Source of the DNA: Prevotella sp.
GTDB lineage: Bacteria; Bacteroidota; Bacteroidia; Bacteroidales; Bacteroidaceae
Length of the DNA: 45,113 nt
Assembly: GCA_022771265.1 (NCBI GenBank)
Contig: JALFCG010000036.1
Location: 1-45,113 of the forward strand
Reading direction: 5' to 3'
Shown here: one piece after another, positions 1-5,898 of the stretch
How positions within the stretch are numbered: position 1 is the first letter of the stretch
Layout: each line of letters opens with the position of its first letter
Made by a program: the position numbers and the translations under genes
The notes under the pieces: generated by a model
Seen by the model: only the letters and a program-made list of their open reading frames with translations
Told to the model about the DNA's origin: nothing
Databases searched by the model: none

Positions 1-831
1 GAGCATGGTGTTGAAAATGGCTTCTCCTGTGTCGCGTGTGGTGTCGGCGGCCTTGCGCTCGGCTTTCTCCGCAAGCTGCTCCAGTTTCTCACCGCCCCAC
101 TCTTTCGACTTCGGGTCGGCAACAAGCATCATGAGCGACGTTGCAACATAGCTCATTGTCAGCTCCGACTCCCGCGAGAGCGAGCAGCCCAAACTCTCCA
201 CCATGCGCTCGGCGCAATCCATGAACGCCGCTCGAAGTTTAGTAACCTTCATCGAATGAAGGTCACTACATGAGGTAACCTCCGCCGAATGGAGGTCTCC
301 ACATGAGCAACCCTCGACAGAATCGAGGTCTCCACATGAGCAACCCTCAGTTGAACTTAGGTTTGCTCTTTTCACCTCCGCAAGCAGTCGGCGAAACTCG
401 CTTTCCTCGGCTGCAATGCGCCGCTCGTCCAAGGGCATCGACGTAACTATTCTGTCGTTCAGCGGACAGTTGTCCATGGAGTAGAGCTTTTCCCAGTGCA
501 GTTCCAAAGGTCCTTCGGTCTCTATCTCCACGAAGTAGGTGACATGGCTTCCGCATACATAACTCGCCACCACCTGTTCGTCCTTCATCAGCAGTCGCAC
601 GATGTTTTTCAGCGCCGCTTTCACCCATCCGTAGAAGTCGCCCTTCATGTAGGAAATCACGGCTTGCGGGTCAACCGGATTGTCGTTTTCAGCCATCAGC
701 ACCACACGCTCACCCTTCGAGATGCCTTCGAGAAGCCTTTCTGACTTCTTGGTCGCCTCGTCCTTGGTCAAGCCCTTAAAAACCGCGCTAAAGCGCATGC
801 CCACAATAGGTATAATTATTCTCTCACTCAT
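1..831 (-). CDS. HIRAN-like accessory protein, 3' end cut by window edge
   Basis: This reading frame starts at the ATG whose complement is at 829-831 and stays open for all 277 codons to base 1, so its C terminus is missing. Residues about 1-110 resemble a HIRAN domain: a basic G-x-x-F start, then a glycine turn and the sequence AENDNPVDPQAV followed by FYGWV. HIRAN domains are known as DNA-end binding modules linked to helicases or phage and plasmid genes. Residues 157-200 are four 11-residue repeats (DLDSVEGCSCG type) encoded by inverted repeats. Residues 200-277 are helical and rich in Glu and Lys. A good promoter lies just upstream. The HIRAN call is by eye and moderately sure; the function is unknown. 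Confidence 0.6.
   Translation of the reverse strand, partial: MSERIIIPIVGMRFSAVFKGLTKDEATKKSERLLEGISKGERVVLMAENDNPVDPQAVISYMKGDFYGWVKAALKNIVRLLMKDEQVVASYVCGSHVTYFVEIETEGPLELHWEKLYSMDNCPLNDRIVTSMPLDERRIAAEESEFRRLLAEVKRANLSSTEGCSCGDLDSVEGCSCGDLHSAEVTSCSDLHSMKVTKLRAAFMDCAERMVESLGCSLSRESELTMSYVATSLMMLVADPKSKEWGGEKLEQLAEKAERKAADTTRDTGEAIFNTML
232..363 (-). repeat. Four 33-base in-frame coding repeats built on small inverted repeats
   Basis: Four 33-base units encode NLSSTEGCSCG, DLDSVEGCSCG, DLHSAEVTSCS and DLHSMKVTKLR (residues 157-200 of the surrounding gene). Three units contain a clear inverted repeat on the plus strand: ACCTTCAT/ATGAAGGT at 245-252 and 256-263, ACCTCC/GGAGGT at 278-283 and 291-296, and CCTCGA/TCGAGG at 312-317 and 323-328. 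The fourth (near 344-365) is degenerate. The stems differ between units but stay complementary, and all three share GAAT at the loop edge. A related 11-base-arm copy sits at 44717-44743 in an unrelated gene. Confidence 0.85.
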
Positions 832-860
832 AGCTTTAAGTTCTTTTTTCTTCTTTGCCG

Positions 861-891
861 CAAAGGTAAGAAATAAAATCGGAATAGCCAA
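861..891 (-). promoter_or_regulatory. Bacteroidota promoter of the HIRAN-like gene
   Basis: On the minus strand TTG (complement of 889-891) is followed after 20 bases by TACCTTTG (complement of 861-868), which matches the TAnnTTTG -7 element. It lies about 30 bases before the ATG at 831. Confidence 0.65.
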
Positions 892-907
892 GGGAAAAAT
901 GGGGAAA

Positions 908-934
908 GCGTGACAGCGTGACAAGCGTGACACG
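908..934 (+). repeat. CGTGACA repeat cluster 1
   Basis: CGTGACA occurs at 909-915, 917-923 and 926-932, so the starts are 8 and 9 bases apart. The same composite with the same 8/9 spacing recurs inverted at 1058-1081 and direct at 1948-1971. Confidence 0.85.
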
Positions 935-969
935 TTTTTTTGCCTTCCCCCTTTGTCTATGAAATAGGT

Positions 970-1008
970 CTATTATTAATATATATATAAATATATATAT
1001 AATAATAG
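970..1008. repeat. AT-only near-perfect palindrome, possible unwinding element
   Basis: The 39 bases from CTATTATTAATATATA to TATATATAATAATAG form an almost perfect inverted repeat made only of A and T apart from the two end bases. It lies midway between CGTGACA clusters 1 and 2, which point in opposite directions. An origin or a regulatory cruciform would fit; there is no direct evidence for either. Confidence 0.75.
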
Positions 1009-1057
1009 AATTAATTTAGTAATAAAAATTCAAACTCATGGGTATGCCGCGAAACCT

Positions 1058-1081
1058 TGTCACGCTTGTCACGGTGTCACG
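1058..1081 (-). repeat. CGTGACA repeat cluster 2, inverted
   Basis: TGTCACG occurs at 1058-1064, 1067-1073 and 1075-1081. Read on the minus strand this is the same 8/9-spaced triple as cluster 1, making the two clusters a long imperfect inverted repeat around the AT-rich centre. Confidence 0.85.
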
Positions 1082-1159
1082 TTCAACCCTCCGACAGCCG
1101 CCGCTCAACTGAGGAAAATTTGTTCGTCAACTGACGCGCAAAATCCGTCCTCCCAACGC

Positions 1160-1208
1160 TTTACATCCGCAGCCCACCGCCCTTTCGGCGGCAAACCGCG
1201 GATGTAAA
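1160..1208. repeat. Nested two-tier hairpin
   Basis: Perfect 11-base arms TTTACATCCGC (1160-1170) and GCGGATGTAAA (1198-1208) enclose a second perfect stem CCGCC/GGCGG (1177-1181 and 1187-1191) with loop CTTTC. Spacers of six bases on each side separate the two stems. It lies about 70 bases past the end of the 62-residue peptide gene. No T-run follows on either strand, so a simple terminator is not obvious. Confidence 0.75.
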
Positions 1209-1279
1209 ACAAGTTCAGAATCCTTCGTGTCGTCGGGATTGCCTAAGCCCCCGAAACCCACAATCTGGACTGATGGCTT

Positions 1280-1468
1280 TTACAGGGGATTACTATTGGC
1301 AGTATCACTGTGTACAGAACCTCTTCCACCAAAAATAGTTGTACCATGTGCGTAATAACTATCACCAGTGAAATCCCCACATTCATTAGGTATTAGGCCT
1401 GCACCACCACCAGCAACCTCGTCCATCAGCTCGTCGTCGAGCAGCTGCTTCTTCTGTTCTTTTTCCAT
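1280..1468 (-). CDS. Small peptide with double-glycine leader (62 aa)
   Basis: The first 21 residues end in DDELMDEVAGG, the acidic helix plus Gly-Gly pattern of leaders cut by C39-type peptidase/exporters. Cleavage there would release about 41 residues beginning GAGLIPNECGDF, glycine-rich with a single Cys at residue 30 and an SYYAHGTT stretch. It is the last of three very small minus-strand genes (1836-1720, 1629-1516, 1468-1280) and its leader resembles that of its upstream neighbour (QQL-acidic-EV-x-GG). A bacteriocin-like, signalling or modified peptide is possible. No C39 exporter, radical-SAM or LanM-type gene is visible in the window. The leader is clear; the role is inference. Confidence 0.6.
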   Translation of the reverse strand: MEKEQKKQLLDDELMDEVAGGGAGLIPNECGDFTGDSYYAHGTTIFGGRGSVHSDTANSNPL

Positions 1469-1515
1469 AATTAATTTTATTTTTAAAGTTCAACAATATA
1501 TTATTATTTATTTGT

Positions 1516-1629
1516 TCACGCGTAAGTTTCCACGTCTGGACCCTCGACAAATACGCCTCGAAGTTTTAGTCTTCCACCGTTCACTTCTTCCTCTTGCTGC
1601 TCGTCGAGCTGCTGTTTTTTCTCTTCCAT
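1516..1629 (-). CDS. Small peptide with double-glycine leader (37 aa)
   Basis: The ATG is the complement of 1627-1629 and the TGA the complement of 1516-1518. The product begins MEEKKQQLDEQQEEEVNGG, a 19-residue acidic leader ending in Gly-Gly, followed by an 18-residue tail RLKLRGVFVEGPDVETYA. The start and the EV-x-GG end match the 62-residue peptide 47 bases downstream, so the two look like paralogous precursors with unrelated cores. A -7-like element at 1667-1674 could drive them. The gene is very short, so a decayed copy is also possible. Confidence 0.5.
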   Translation of the reverse strand: MEEKKQQLDEQQEEEVNGGRLKLRGVFVEGPDVETYA

Positions 1630-1666
1630 AATTATAAATGTTTTAATTCGTTTAAAATTTCTGGTG

Positions 1667-1674
1667 CAAAGTTA
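1667..1674 (-). promoter_or_regulatory. -7 element before the GG-leader peptides
   Basis: TAACTTTG on the minus strand fits TAnnTTTG and lies about 38 bases before the ATG at 1629. No good TTTG was seen 19-20 bases upstream, so this is a weaker candidate than the promoter at 1861-1892. Confidence 0.4.
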
Positions 1675-1719
1675 CGGATTAAAATTGAAACTGACGAGAC
1701 AATTCGGGAAAAAAGTTGG

Positions 1720-1836
1720 TCAAAACGGGAAAACTATATCTAAAATGTCACCACCATTGCGAATACACTCACTTATCGCCTTTTTGTCCTCAATCAGTTT
1801 CAAGAAACCCGATTTAACGTTGTTGTTTCTTTCCAT
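1720..1836 (-). CDS. Small conserved-looking protein (38 aa)
   Basis: The ATG is the complement of 1834-1836 and the stop the complement of 1720-1722. The 38 residues contain KLIEDKKAISECIRNGGD and end ILDIVFPF. I recall short Bacteroidales proteins of the form 'disordered start - KxAISxCIRxGG - short tail', but cannot name a family. A strong promoter (TTTG-20-TAATTTTG) lies just upstream, which supports real expression. It precedes the two GG-leader peptide genes on the same strand and could be their partner, or an unrelated small gene. Confidence 0.5.
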   Translation of the reverse strand: MERNNNVKSGFLKLIEDKKAISECIRNGGDILDIVFPF

Positions 1837-1860
1837 TTGCACTATTGTTTTTATCGTTTG

Positions 1861-1892
1861 CAAAATTACATAGATTTATTAAGATAACCAAA
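1861..1892 (-). promoter_or_regulatory. Strong Bacteroidota promoter for the small-gene cluster
   Basis: TTTG (complement of 1889-1892), 20 bases, then TAATTTTG (complement of 1861-1868): a near-consensus promoter 25 bases before the ATG at 1836. Confidence 0.75.
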
Positions 1893-1947
1893 CATTTCGA
1901 GCTTTTTTAGAAAAAAACTGCCACGCTTGCGTCTGATGGAACGGAAG

Positions 1948-1971
1948 CGTGACAGTGTGACAAGCGTGACA
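1948..1971 (+). repeat. CGTGACA repeat cluster 3
   Basis: CGTGACA at 1948-1954, TGTGACA at 1956-1962 and CGTGACA at 1965-1971 repeat the 8/9 spacing of clusters 1 and 2. The cluster lies between the phosphate transporter stop and the small-gene promoter. A partial inverse copy (CACGCTT, 1922-1928) just before it can pair with AAGCGTG at 1945-1951. Confidence 0.85.
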
Positions 1972-1992
1972 GTGATTTTTCGGGCGGTAAAC

Positions 1993-4242
1993 TTACCTGT
2001 CGCCACCGTAGAACCTGTTGGCGGCGCGGAGCTGATGGCGCATGATGCTTAGGAACTCCTGACTCTCCTGAAGGATGTTGAGATAGACGAGGGAAATCTT
2101 CAGGTTGTTGTTGTCGTAGTCGCGCTGCATGCGGTCGAGATGGTGCTTTCGCAGGGTTGAGAGGTCATCCTTCACGCGGTCGGCTTCGGCAAGCACTTCG
2201 TCGTAGGAGAGGAAGCGTCCGCTGGAGAGCATCGCCTCGGTGCGCTTCATCAGTTCCTCAACCTTGAATCGCACTGGCGCGAACTCCTCAAGACAGCTCT
2301 GAGGCAGCGGGTTGAAATTGTTCTCGACATGCTCCTTTACAGGGTCGAGCATTCGCTTGAGGCAGTAGATGAACTGCTGGTTGCTGTTGGCTCCGAGGTG
2401 GAACCACGTGTTGCGCTCCATTGCCACGTCGGAAGGCACTCGCTTGAGAGCGAGCATCTCCTTGCGGCGGAACTTCTTGAGCTGGTCGTGCTCGTTGTCG
2501 AGGTCGCGCTTGCAGTGACGCAGCAGGTGTCGGTTTTCGGCTGACAGTCCGTCGAGGATGTTGTCATACTGCTCGAGGGCGAAACGGCTGACGAAGCTCT
2601 GCGTGCGCGAGACGTGCTTCTCCAGGAGGTCGAGCACAATCTCGGGGTCTTTCGTCCTCATCATCAGCATGAACACGTCGTCCTTCTTCTCGCTGCGCGA
2701 CTTGCGCACGTAGGCAATCTGACTCTTCACTACGAGGAACACGGCGAGAGCCATGAAGAGGAACATGGCGAGGAAGCCTCCTAAATACATCGTCATGCAC
2801 ACTATGGCGCAGGCTGCGAAAGCCACTCCGGCGGTGATGAACCATCCGCCGATGACCGAGAGCACTCCAGTGACGCGGAACACTGCGCTCTCGCGGCTCC
2901 AAGCGCGGTCGGCGAGCGACGTACCCATTGCCACCATGAAGGTGACGTAGGTTGTGGAGAGCGGGAGCTTGTAGGTCGTGCCGACAACGATGAGCACCGA
3001 TGCGAGCACGAGGTTCACGGCAGCGCGCACCATGTCGAAGGCAGCTCCTTCCTCGAGTATCACTTCTTCTTTCTGAAAGCGCGAGTCAATCCACCGTTGT
3101 GCGCTTCGCGGCATGTAACGCTGGACGAAAGAGCCCATGTCCTGCGATGCGCGCACGAGGCTGCGTGCAGCCCGTGAAGAGCCGAACATCTCGTCGCCCT
3201 CGTCCTGTCGGGCAAGGTCAACGCTGGTCTTCACCACGTTCTGCGCCTTCTTCGAGGTGGTCATGGCTACAATCATCACTGCTCCAGCCGCGAGGAGGTA
3301 GAGGAACGGGGTCTTGGCGGAGGTCATGAGCGAGGTCATCATGAACGAGTCGTCGTTGCCCTGTCCGTTGGCTGTGAAGTCCTGGAAGGAGTCGAGACCA
3401 GCCATCGGCACTCCGATGAAGTTGACGAGGTCGTTGCCGGCAAACGCCATGGCGAGGGCGAAGGTTCCCATGAGCACTATGATTTTGAACACGTTGAAGC
3501 GCAGCCAGTGGAGCGTCTGCATGAGCAGCGTGCCGAGGACGAAGATGGCGAGCATGAGCAGTCCGGTGTTGGTGGTAATCCACTCCTTGGTGTCGGCGGC
3601 TATGAACGGCGACTTCGACAGTCCCTTTATAAATATGAAATAGGAGAGCACGGCGAAGGCTATTCCTCCGAACACAGCCACGGTGTAGCGCAGCTTGAGC
3701 TTATAGTTGAACGTGAAGACGACTCGCGAAATCCACATCACCACGACTCCGGTGAAGAACGCGATGGCTACGCTGACGAAGATGGCGATGATGACGCTCA
3801 GCGCCTTGTCGCTGTTGAGCAGCGCGTCGAACGTGAGGCTCGGGTCGGCGTTCATCTTCAGCAGGGCGATAATGAACGTTCCTCCGAGCAGCTCGAAAAC
3901 GAGCGACACTGTGGTGGAAGTGGGAAGCCCGAGGGTGTTGAACATGTCGAGGATGATCACGTCGGTGACCATCACGGCGAGGAAAATCGTCATCACCTCG
4001 TGGAACGAATAGTTGGCGGGGTGCATGATGCCATGGCGCGCCACGTCCATCATTCCCGCGCTCATCACCGCTCCCACGACCACTCCGAGGGAAGCAATGA
4101 GCATGATGGTCTTGAACTTCGCCACCTTTGCTCCGATGGCGGAATTGAGGAAGTTGACAGCGTCGTTGCTGACTCCCACGAAAAGGTCGAACACTGCCAG
4201 CACGAGCAGGAAGACCACGATAATCAGATAGAATAATTCCAT
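1993..4242 (-). CDS. Inorganic phosphate transporter, PiT family, with PhoU-like C-terminal domain
   Basis: This 749-residue inner-membrane protein should import phosphate by cation symport. The family signature appears twice, as in all PiT proteins: GVSNDAVNFLNSAIG near residue 23 and AFAGNDLVNFIGVP near residue 265, with about ten hydrophobic segments in two repeats. Residues about 530-749 are soluble and helical (DPEIVLDLLEKHVSRTQ onwards), like the PhoU-type domain fused or paired to PiT carriers in Bacteroidota, which may adjust transport. It is longer than plain PiT proteins (about 400-500) because of this domain. It is monocistronic, with TACTTTTG at 4277-4284 upstream. Confidence 0.9.
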   Translation of the reverse strand: MELFYLIIVVFLLVLAVFDLFVGVSNDAVNFLNSAIGAKVAKFKTIMLIASLGVVVGAVMSAGMMDVARHGIMHPANYSFHEVMTIFLAVMVTDVIILDMFNTLGLPTSTTVSLVFELLGGTFIIALLKMNADPSLTFDALLNSDKALSVIIAIFVSVAIAFFTGVVVMWISRVVFTFNYKLKLRYTVAVFGGIAFAVLSYFIFIKGLSKSPFIAADTKEWITTNTGLLMLAIFVLGTLLMQTLHWLRFNVFKIIVLMGTFALAMAFAGNDLVNFIGVPMAGLDSFQDFTANGQGNDDSFMMTSLMTSAKTPFLYLLAAGAVMIVAMTTSKKAQNVVKTSVDLARQDEGDEMFGSSRAARSLVRASQDMGSFVQRYMPRSAQRWIDSRFQKEEVILEEGAAFDMVRAAVNLVLASVLIVVGTTYKLPLSTTYVTFMVAMGTSLADRAWSRESAVFRVTGVLSVIGGWFITAGVAFAACAIVCMTMYLGGFLAMFLFMALAVFLVVKSQIAYVRKSRSEKKDDVFMLMMRTKDPEIVLDLLEKHVSRTQSFVSRFALEQYDNILDGLSAENRHLLRHCKRDLDNEHDQLKKFRRKEMLALKRVPSDVAMERNTWFHLGANSNQQFIYCLKRMLDPVKEHVENNFNPLPQSCLEEFAPVRFKVEELMKRTEAMLSSGRFLSYDEVLAEADRVKDDLSTLRKHHLDRMQRDYDNNNLKISLVYLNILQESQEFLSIMRHQLRAANRFYGGDR

Positions 4243-4276
4243 ATAGTGTTACTACTTTGTGATAAACTTTCGGCTG

Positions 4277-4284
4277 CAAAAGTA
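4277..4284 (-). promoter_or_regulatory. -7 element of the phosphate transporter gene
   Basis: TACTTTTG on the minus strand fits TAnnTTTG and lies about 35 bases before the ATG at 4242. The upstream -33 match is weak (TTTT). Confidence 0.45.
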
Positions 4285-4343
4285 GTAACTCTATGTTACA
4301 TGAAAATTAAACAGGTATTACAATTCTGTTAAGAAACTGCCTA

Positions 4344-4391
4344 AATCTTTCAATCTTCCAATCTTTCAATCTTTCAATCTTTCAATATTCC
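4344..4391. repeat. Octamer tandem repeat AATCTTTC
   Basis: Six consecutive 8-base units (4344-4351, 4352-4359, 4360-4367, 4368-4375, 4376-4383, 4384-4391); units 1 and 3-5 are identical, unit 2 has one change and unit 6 is degenerate. On the minus strand the histidine kinase stop codon TGA lies in the first full unit. A related ATATTGAAA run ends the DUF1460 gene near 38034-38055. Confidence 0.85.
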
Positions 4392-5666
4392 CCCCCTACG
4401 GCTCAGGTCAACAGGAATTATCACGCTGAAGGTGCTGCCCTTGCCCGGTGTCGATTCAACGTCGATGAGTCCGCCAAGGCTCATGGCGTAGCTGTTGCAG
4501 ACGCTAAGTCCGAGGCCTGCTCCCTGCACGAAGTCATCGACCTTGTAGAAGCGTTGGAAAATCTTTTCCTGATGTTCCTCGTCGATGCCGATGCCAGTGT
4601 CGCTGACCCACAGGCGAAGGTTGCCGTCGGGCGTAGTGGTGAGTCCCGCTGTGATGTCGCCTTCCTTCGTGAACTTCTGCGCGTTTTCGAGCAGGTGGTT
4701 GACGATGTATTCCAGTCGTCCCTTGTCGGAGTTCACCTCCATCTTCTGCTCGTCGCTGAGGAAGTCGATGGCAAGCAGCGGGTTATGGTTGTTTGTCCTT
4801 GCCTTTGCCACAGTTTCTTCGACGAGAGCCACTGCGTCGAACTTCTCGATGTTGAGGTTCATGGTGTCGTCGGTTGCCTCGAGCTTCGCCATGTTCATCA
4901 TGTCCTCGAAGATGTGCAGCAGCTTGGCGTTGTTCTCCTTGACGATGGATACGAGCTGGCTTCGCTCCGCCTCGTCGGTGATGGAGGTCAGTATGTCGGT
5001 GAAGCCGATGATGGCGTTAAGCGGCGTGCGCACCTCGTGGCTAATGTTGTTGATGAATGCCGACTTCATGCGGTCGCTTTCCTCGGCGTGTTTCTTGGCA
5101 TTGACGAGGTCGCGCTCGAGTCTTTTCTGCTTGTCGATGCACATGGTAGTGCCCACGACCACTGTCGGGTTTCCGTTGTCGTCGCGTTCAGCCACTGTGC
5201 CGTAGCCTTCCTCCCAGTAGTATTTTCCCGCAGTGTCCTGCACTCGGTATTGCGCGTGGAAGTAGTTGGTCTTTCCGCTGATGAGCAGTGCGTACTCGCG
5301 TTTCACCATTTCCACGTCGTCGGGATGCAAGAGCGTGACCAATGCCTCGAGCGGAGCGTTTGGCGGCGGGGCGTAGGCTCTCGGGTGGGTGCGGTAGTCG
5401 TTGTCGTAGGTCGTGACCTTTCTTGTAAGGTCGATGCGCCAAGTGGCGAGGTTCATCGCCTGGAGCACGAGTTCATATTCCACCTCTTGCTTTTTTGTAG
5501 CCATGAGGTGCGACAGTTCTCTCTCCAGCAGTTTCTTTTCCTTTCTCTGTATCCAAGCCGAAATGACGAGTGCCGTCGCAACGACCGAAGCCACTGCAAG
5601 CACCGCGAGATATGTGTAATTACCTGATATGTAGGAAACCATCAACAGGGTCGTAGATATGTTCAT
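4374..5666 (-). CDS. PAS-containing sensor histidine kinase, orphan
   Basis: The 430-residue protein has one membrane helix (residues about 15-38), a coiled linker, a PAS-like fold (about 65-180, with LLHPDDVEMV and YYWEEGYGTV), then HisKA with the phospho-acceptor in SHEVRTPLN (His210), and an HATPase_c domain with DTGIGI and GAGLGLSV. It should autophosphorylate on His210 in response to a signal sensed by the cytoplasmic PAS domain. No response regulator or receiver domain lies next to it, so its partner is elsewhere. It is transcribed away from cysE from a shared 232-base gap. Its last codons run into an octamer tandem repeat. Confidence 0.9.
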   Translation of the reverse strand: MNISTTLLMVSYISGNYTYLAVLAVASVVATALVISAWIQRKEKKLLERELSHLMATKKQEVEYELVLQAMNLATWRIDLTRKVTTYDNDYRTHPRAYAPPPNAPLEALVTLLHPDDVEMVKREYALLISGKTNYFHAQYRVQDTAGKYYWEEGYGTVAERDDNGNPTVVVGTTMCIDKQKRLERDLVNAKKHAEESDRMKSAFINNISHEVRTPLNAIIGFTDILTSITDEAERSQLVSIVKENNAKLLHIFEDMMNMAKLEATDDTMNLNIEKFDAVALVEETVAKARTNNHNPLLAIDFLSDEQKMEVNSDKGRLEYIVNHLLENAQKFTKEGDITAGLTTTPDGNLRLWVSDTGIGIDEEHQEKIFQRFYKVDDFVQGAGLGLSVCNSYAMSLGGLIDVESTPGKGSTFSVIIPVDLSRRGGILKD

Positions 5667-5718
5667 TATTAAAGATGTATATTATATAAGGTTCGTGAGT
5701 TAATGTCCGAAGACGCTA

Positions 5719-5726
5719 CAAAGTTA
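5719..5726 (-). promoter_or_regulatory. -7 element of the histidine kinase gene
   Basis: TAACTTTG on the minus strand lies about 53 bases before the ATG at 5666. A TTTG exists upstream, but with a 23-base spacer, longer than usual. Confidence 0.45.
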
Positions 5727-5841
5727 CATTATTTTTTTTAATCCTGTAGCAAAAAAGCTGAAAAAAATGTCCTTATACTCATTTTTCACCACCGTTTGGA
5801 CAAAAAAATCAACTTTTCGCTTACAAAAACAAGGAAAACGT

Positions 5842-5872
5842 TTTGCGGAATCGTTTTTTTTCCGTAATTTTG
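5842..5872 (+). promoter_or_regulatory. Promoter of cysE
   Basis: TTTG at 5842-5845 and TAATTTTG at 5865-5872 are 19 bases apart. The predicted transcript begins about 20 bases before ATG 5899, which rules out the longer in-frame start at 5767. Confidence 0.75.
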
Positions 5873-5898
5873 TGCCAAAATTTAGTGAGAAGTACACA

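Noticed and set aside
232..363. CRISPR array
   Set aside because: Only four 33-base units with no spacers, all in one reading frame and with varied sequence; no cas genes nearby.
1280..1468. Pediocin-like (class IIa) bacteriocin
   Set aside because: SYYAHGTT only superficially recalls the YGNGV box; there is a single Cys and no disulfide pair.
3508..4236. Plus-strand 242-codon frame opposite the phosphate transporter
   Set aside because: Its His/Glu-rich composition is the complement of the transporter frame; no start signal or homology visible.
4344..4391. Phase variation of the histidine kinase through the octamer run
   Set aside because: The stop codon is in the first unit met by the ribosome, so changes in unit number would not alter the protein.
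4554..5627. Plus-strand 357-codon frame opposite the histidine kinase
   Set aside because: Long shadow frame produced by codon bias on the real kinase gene; no promoter and an implausible Val/His-rich product.
5767..5898. Longer serine acetyltransferase start
   Set aside because: The extra codons contain the -33 and -7 elements of the promoter.
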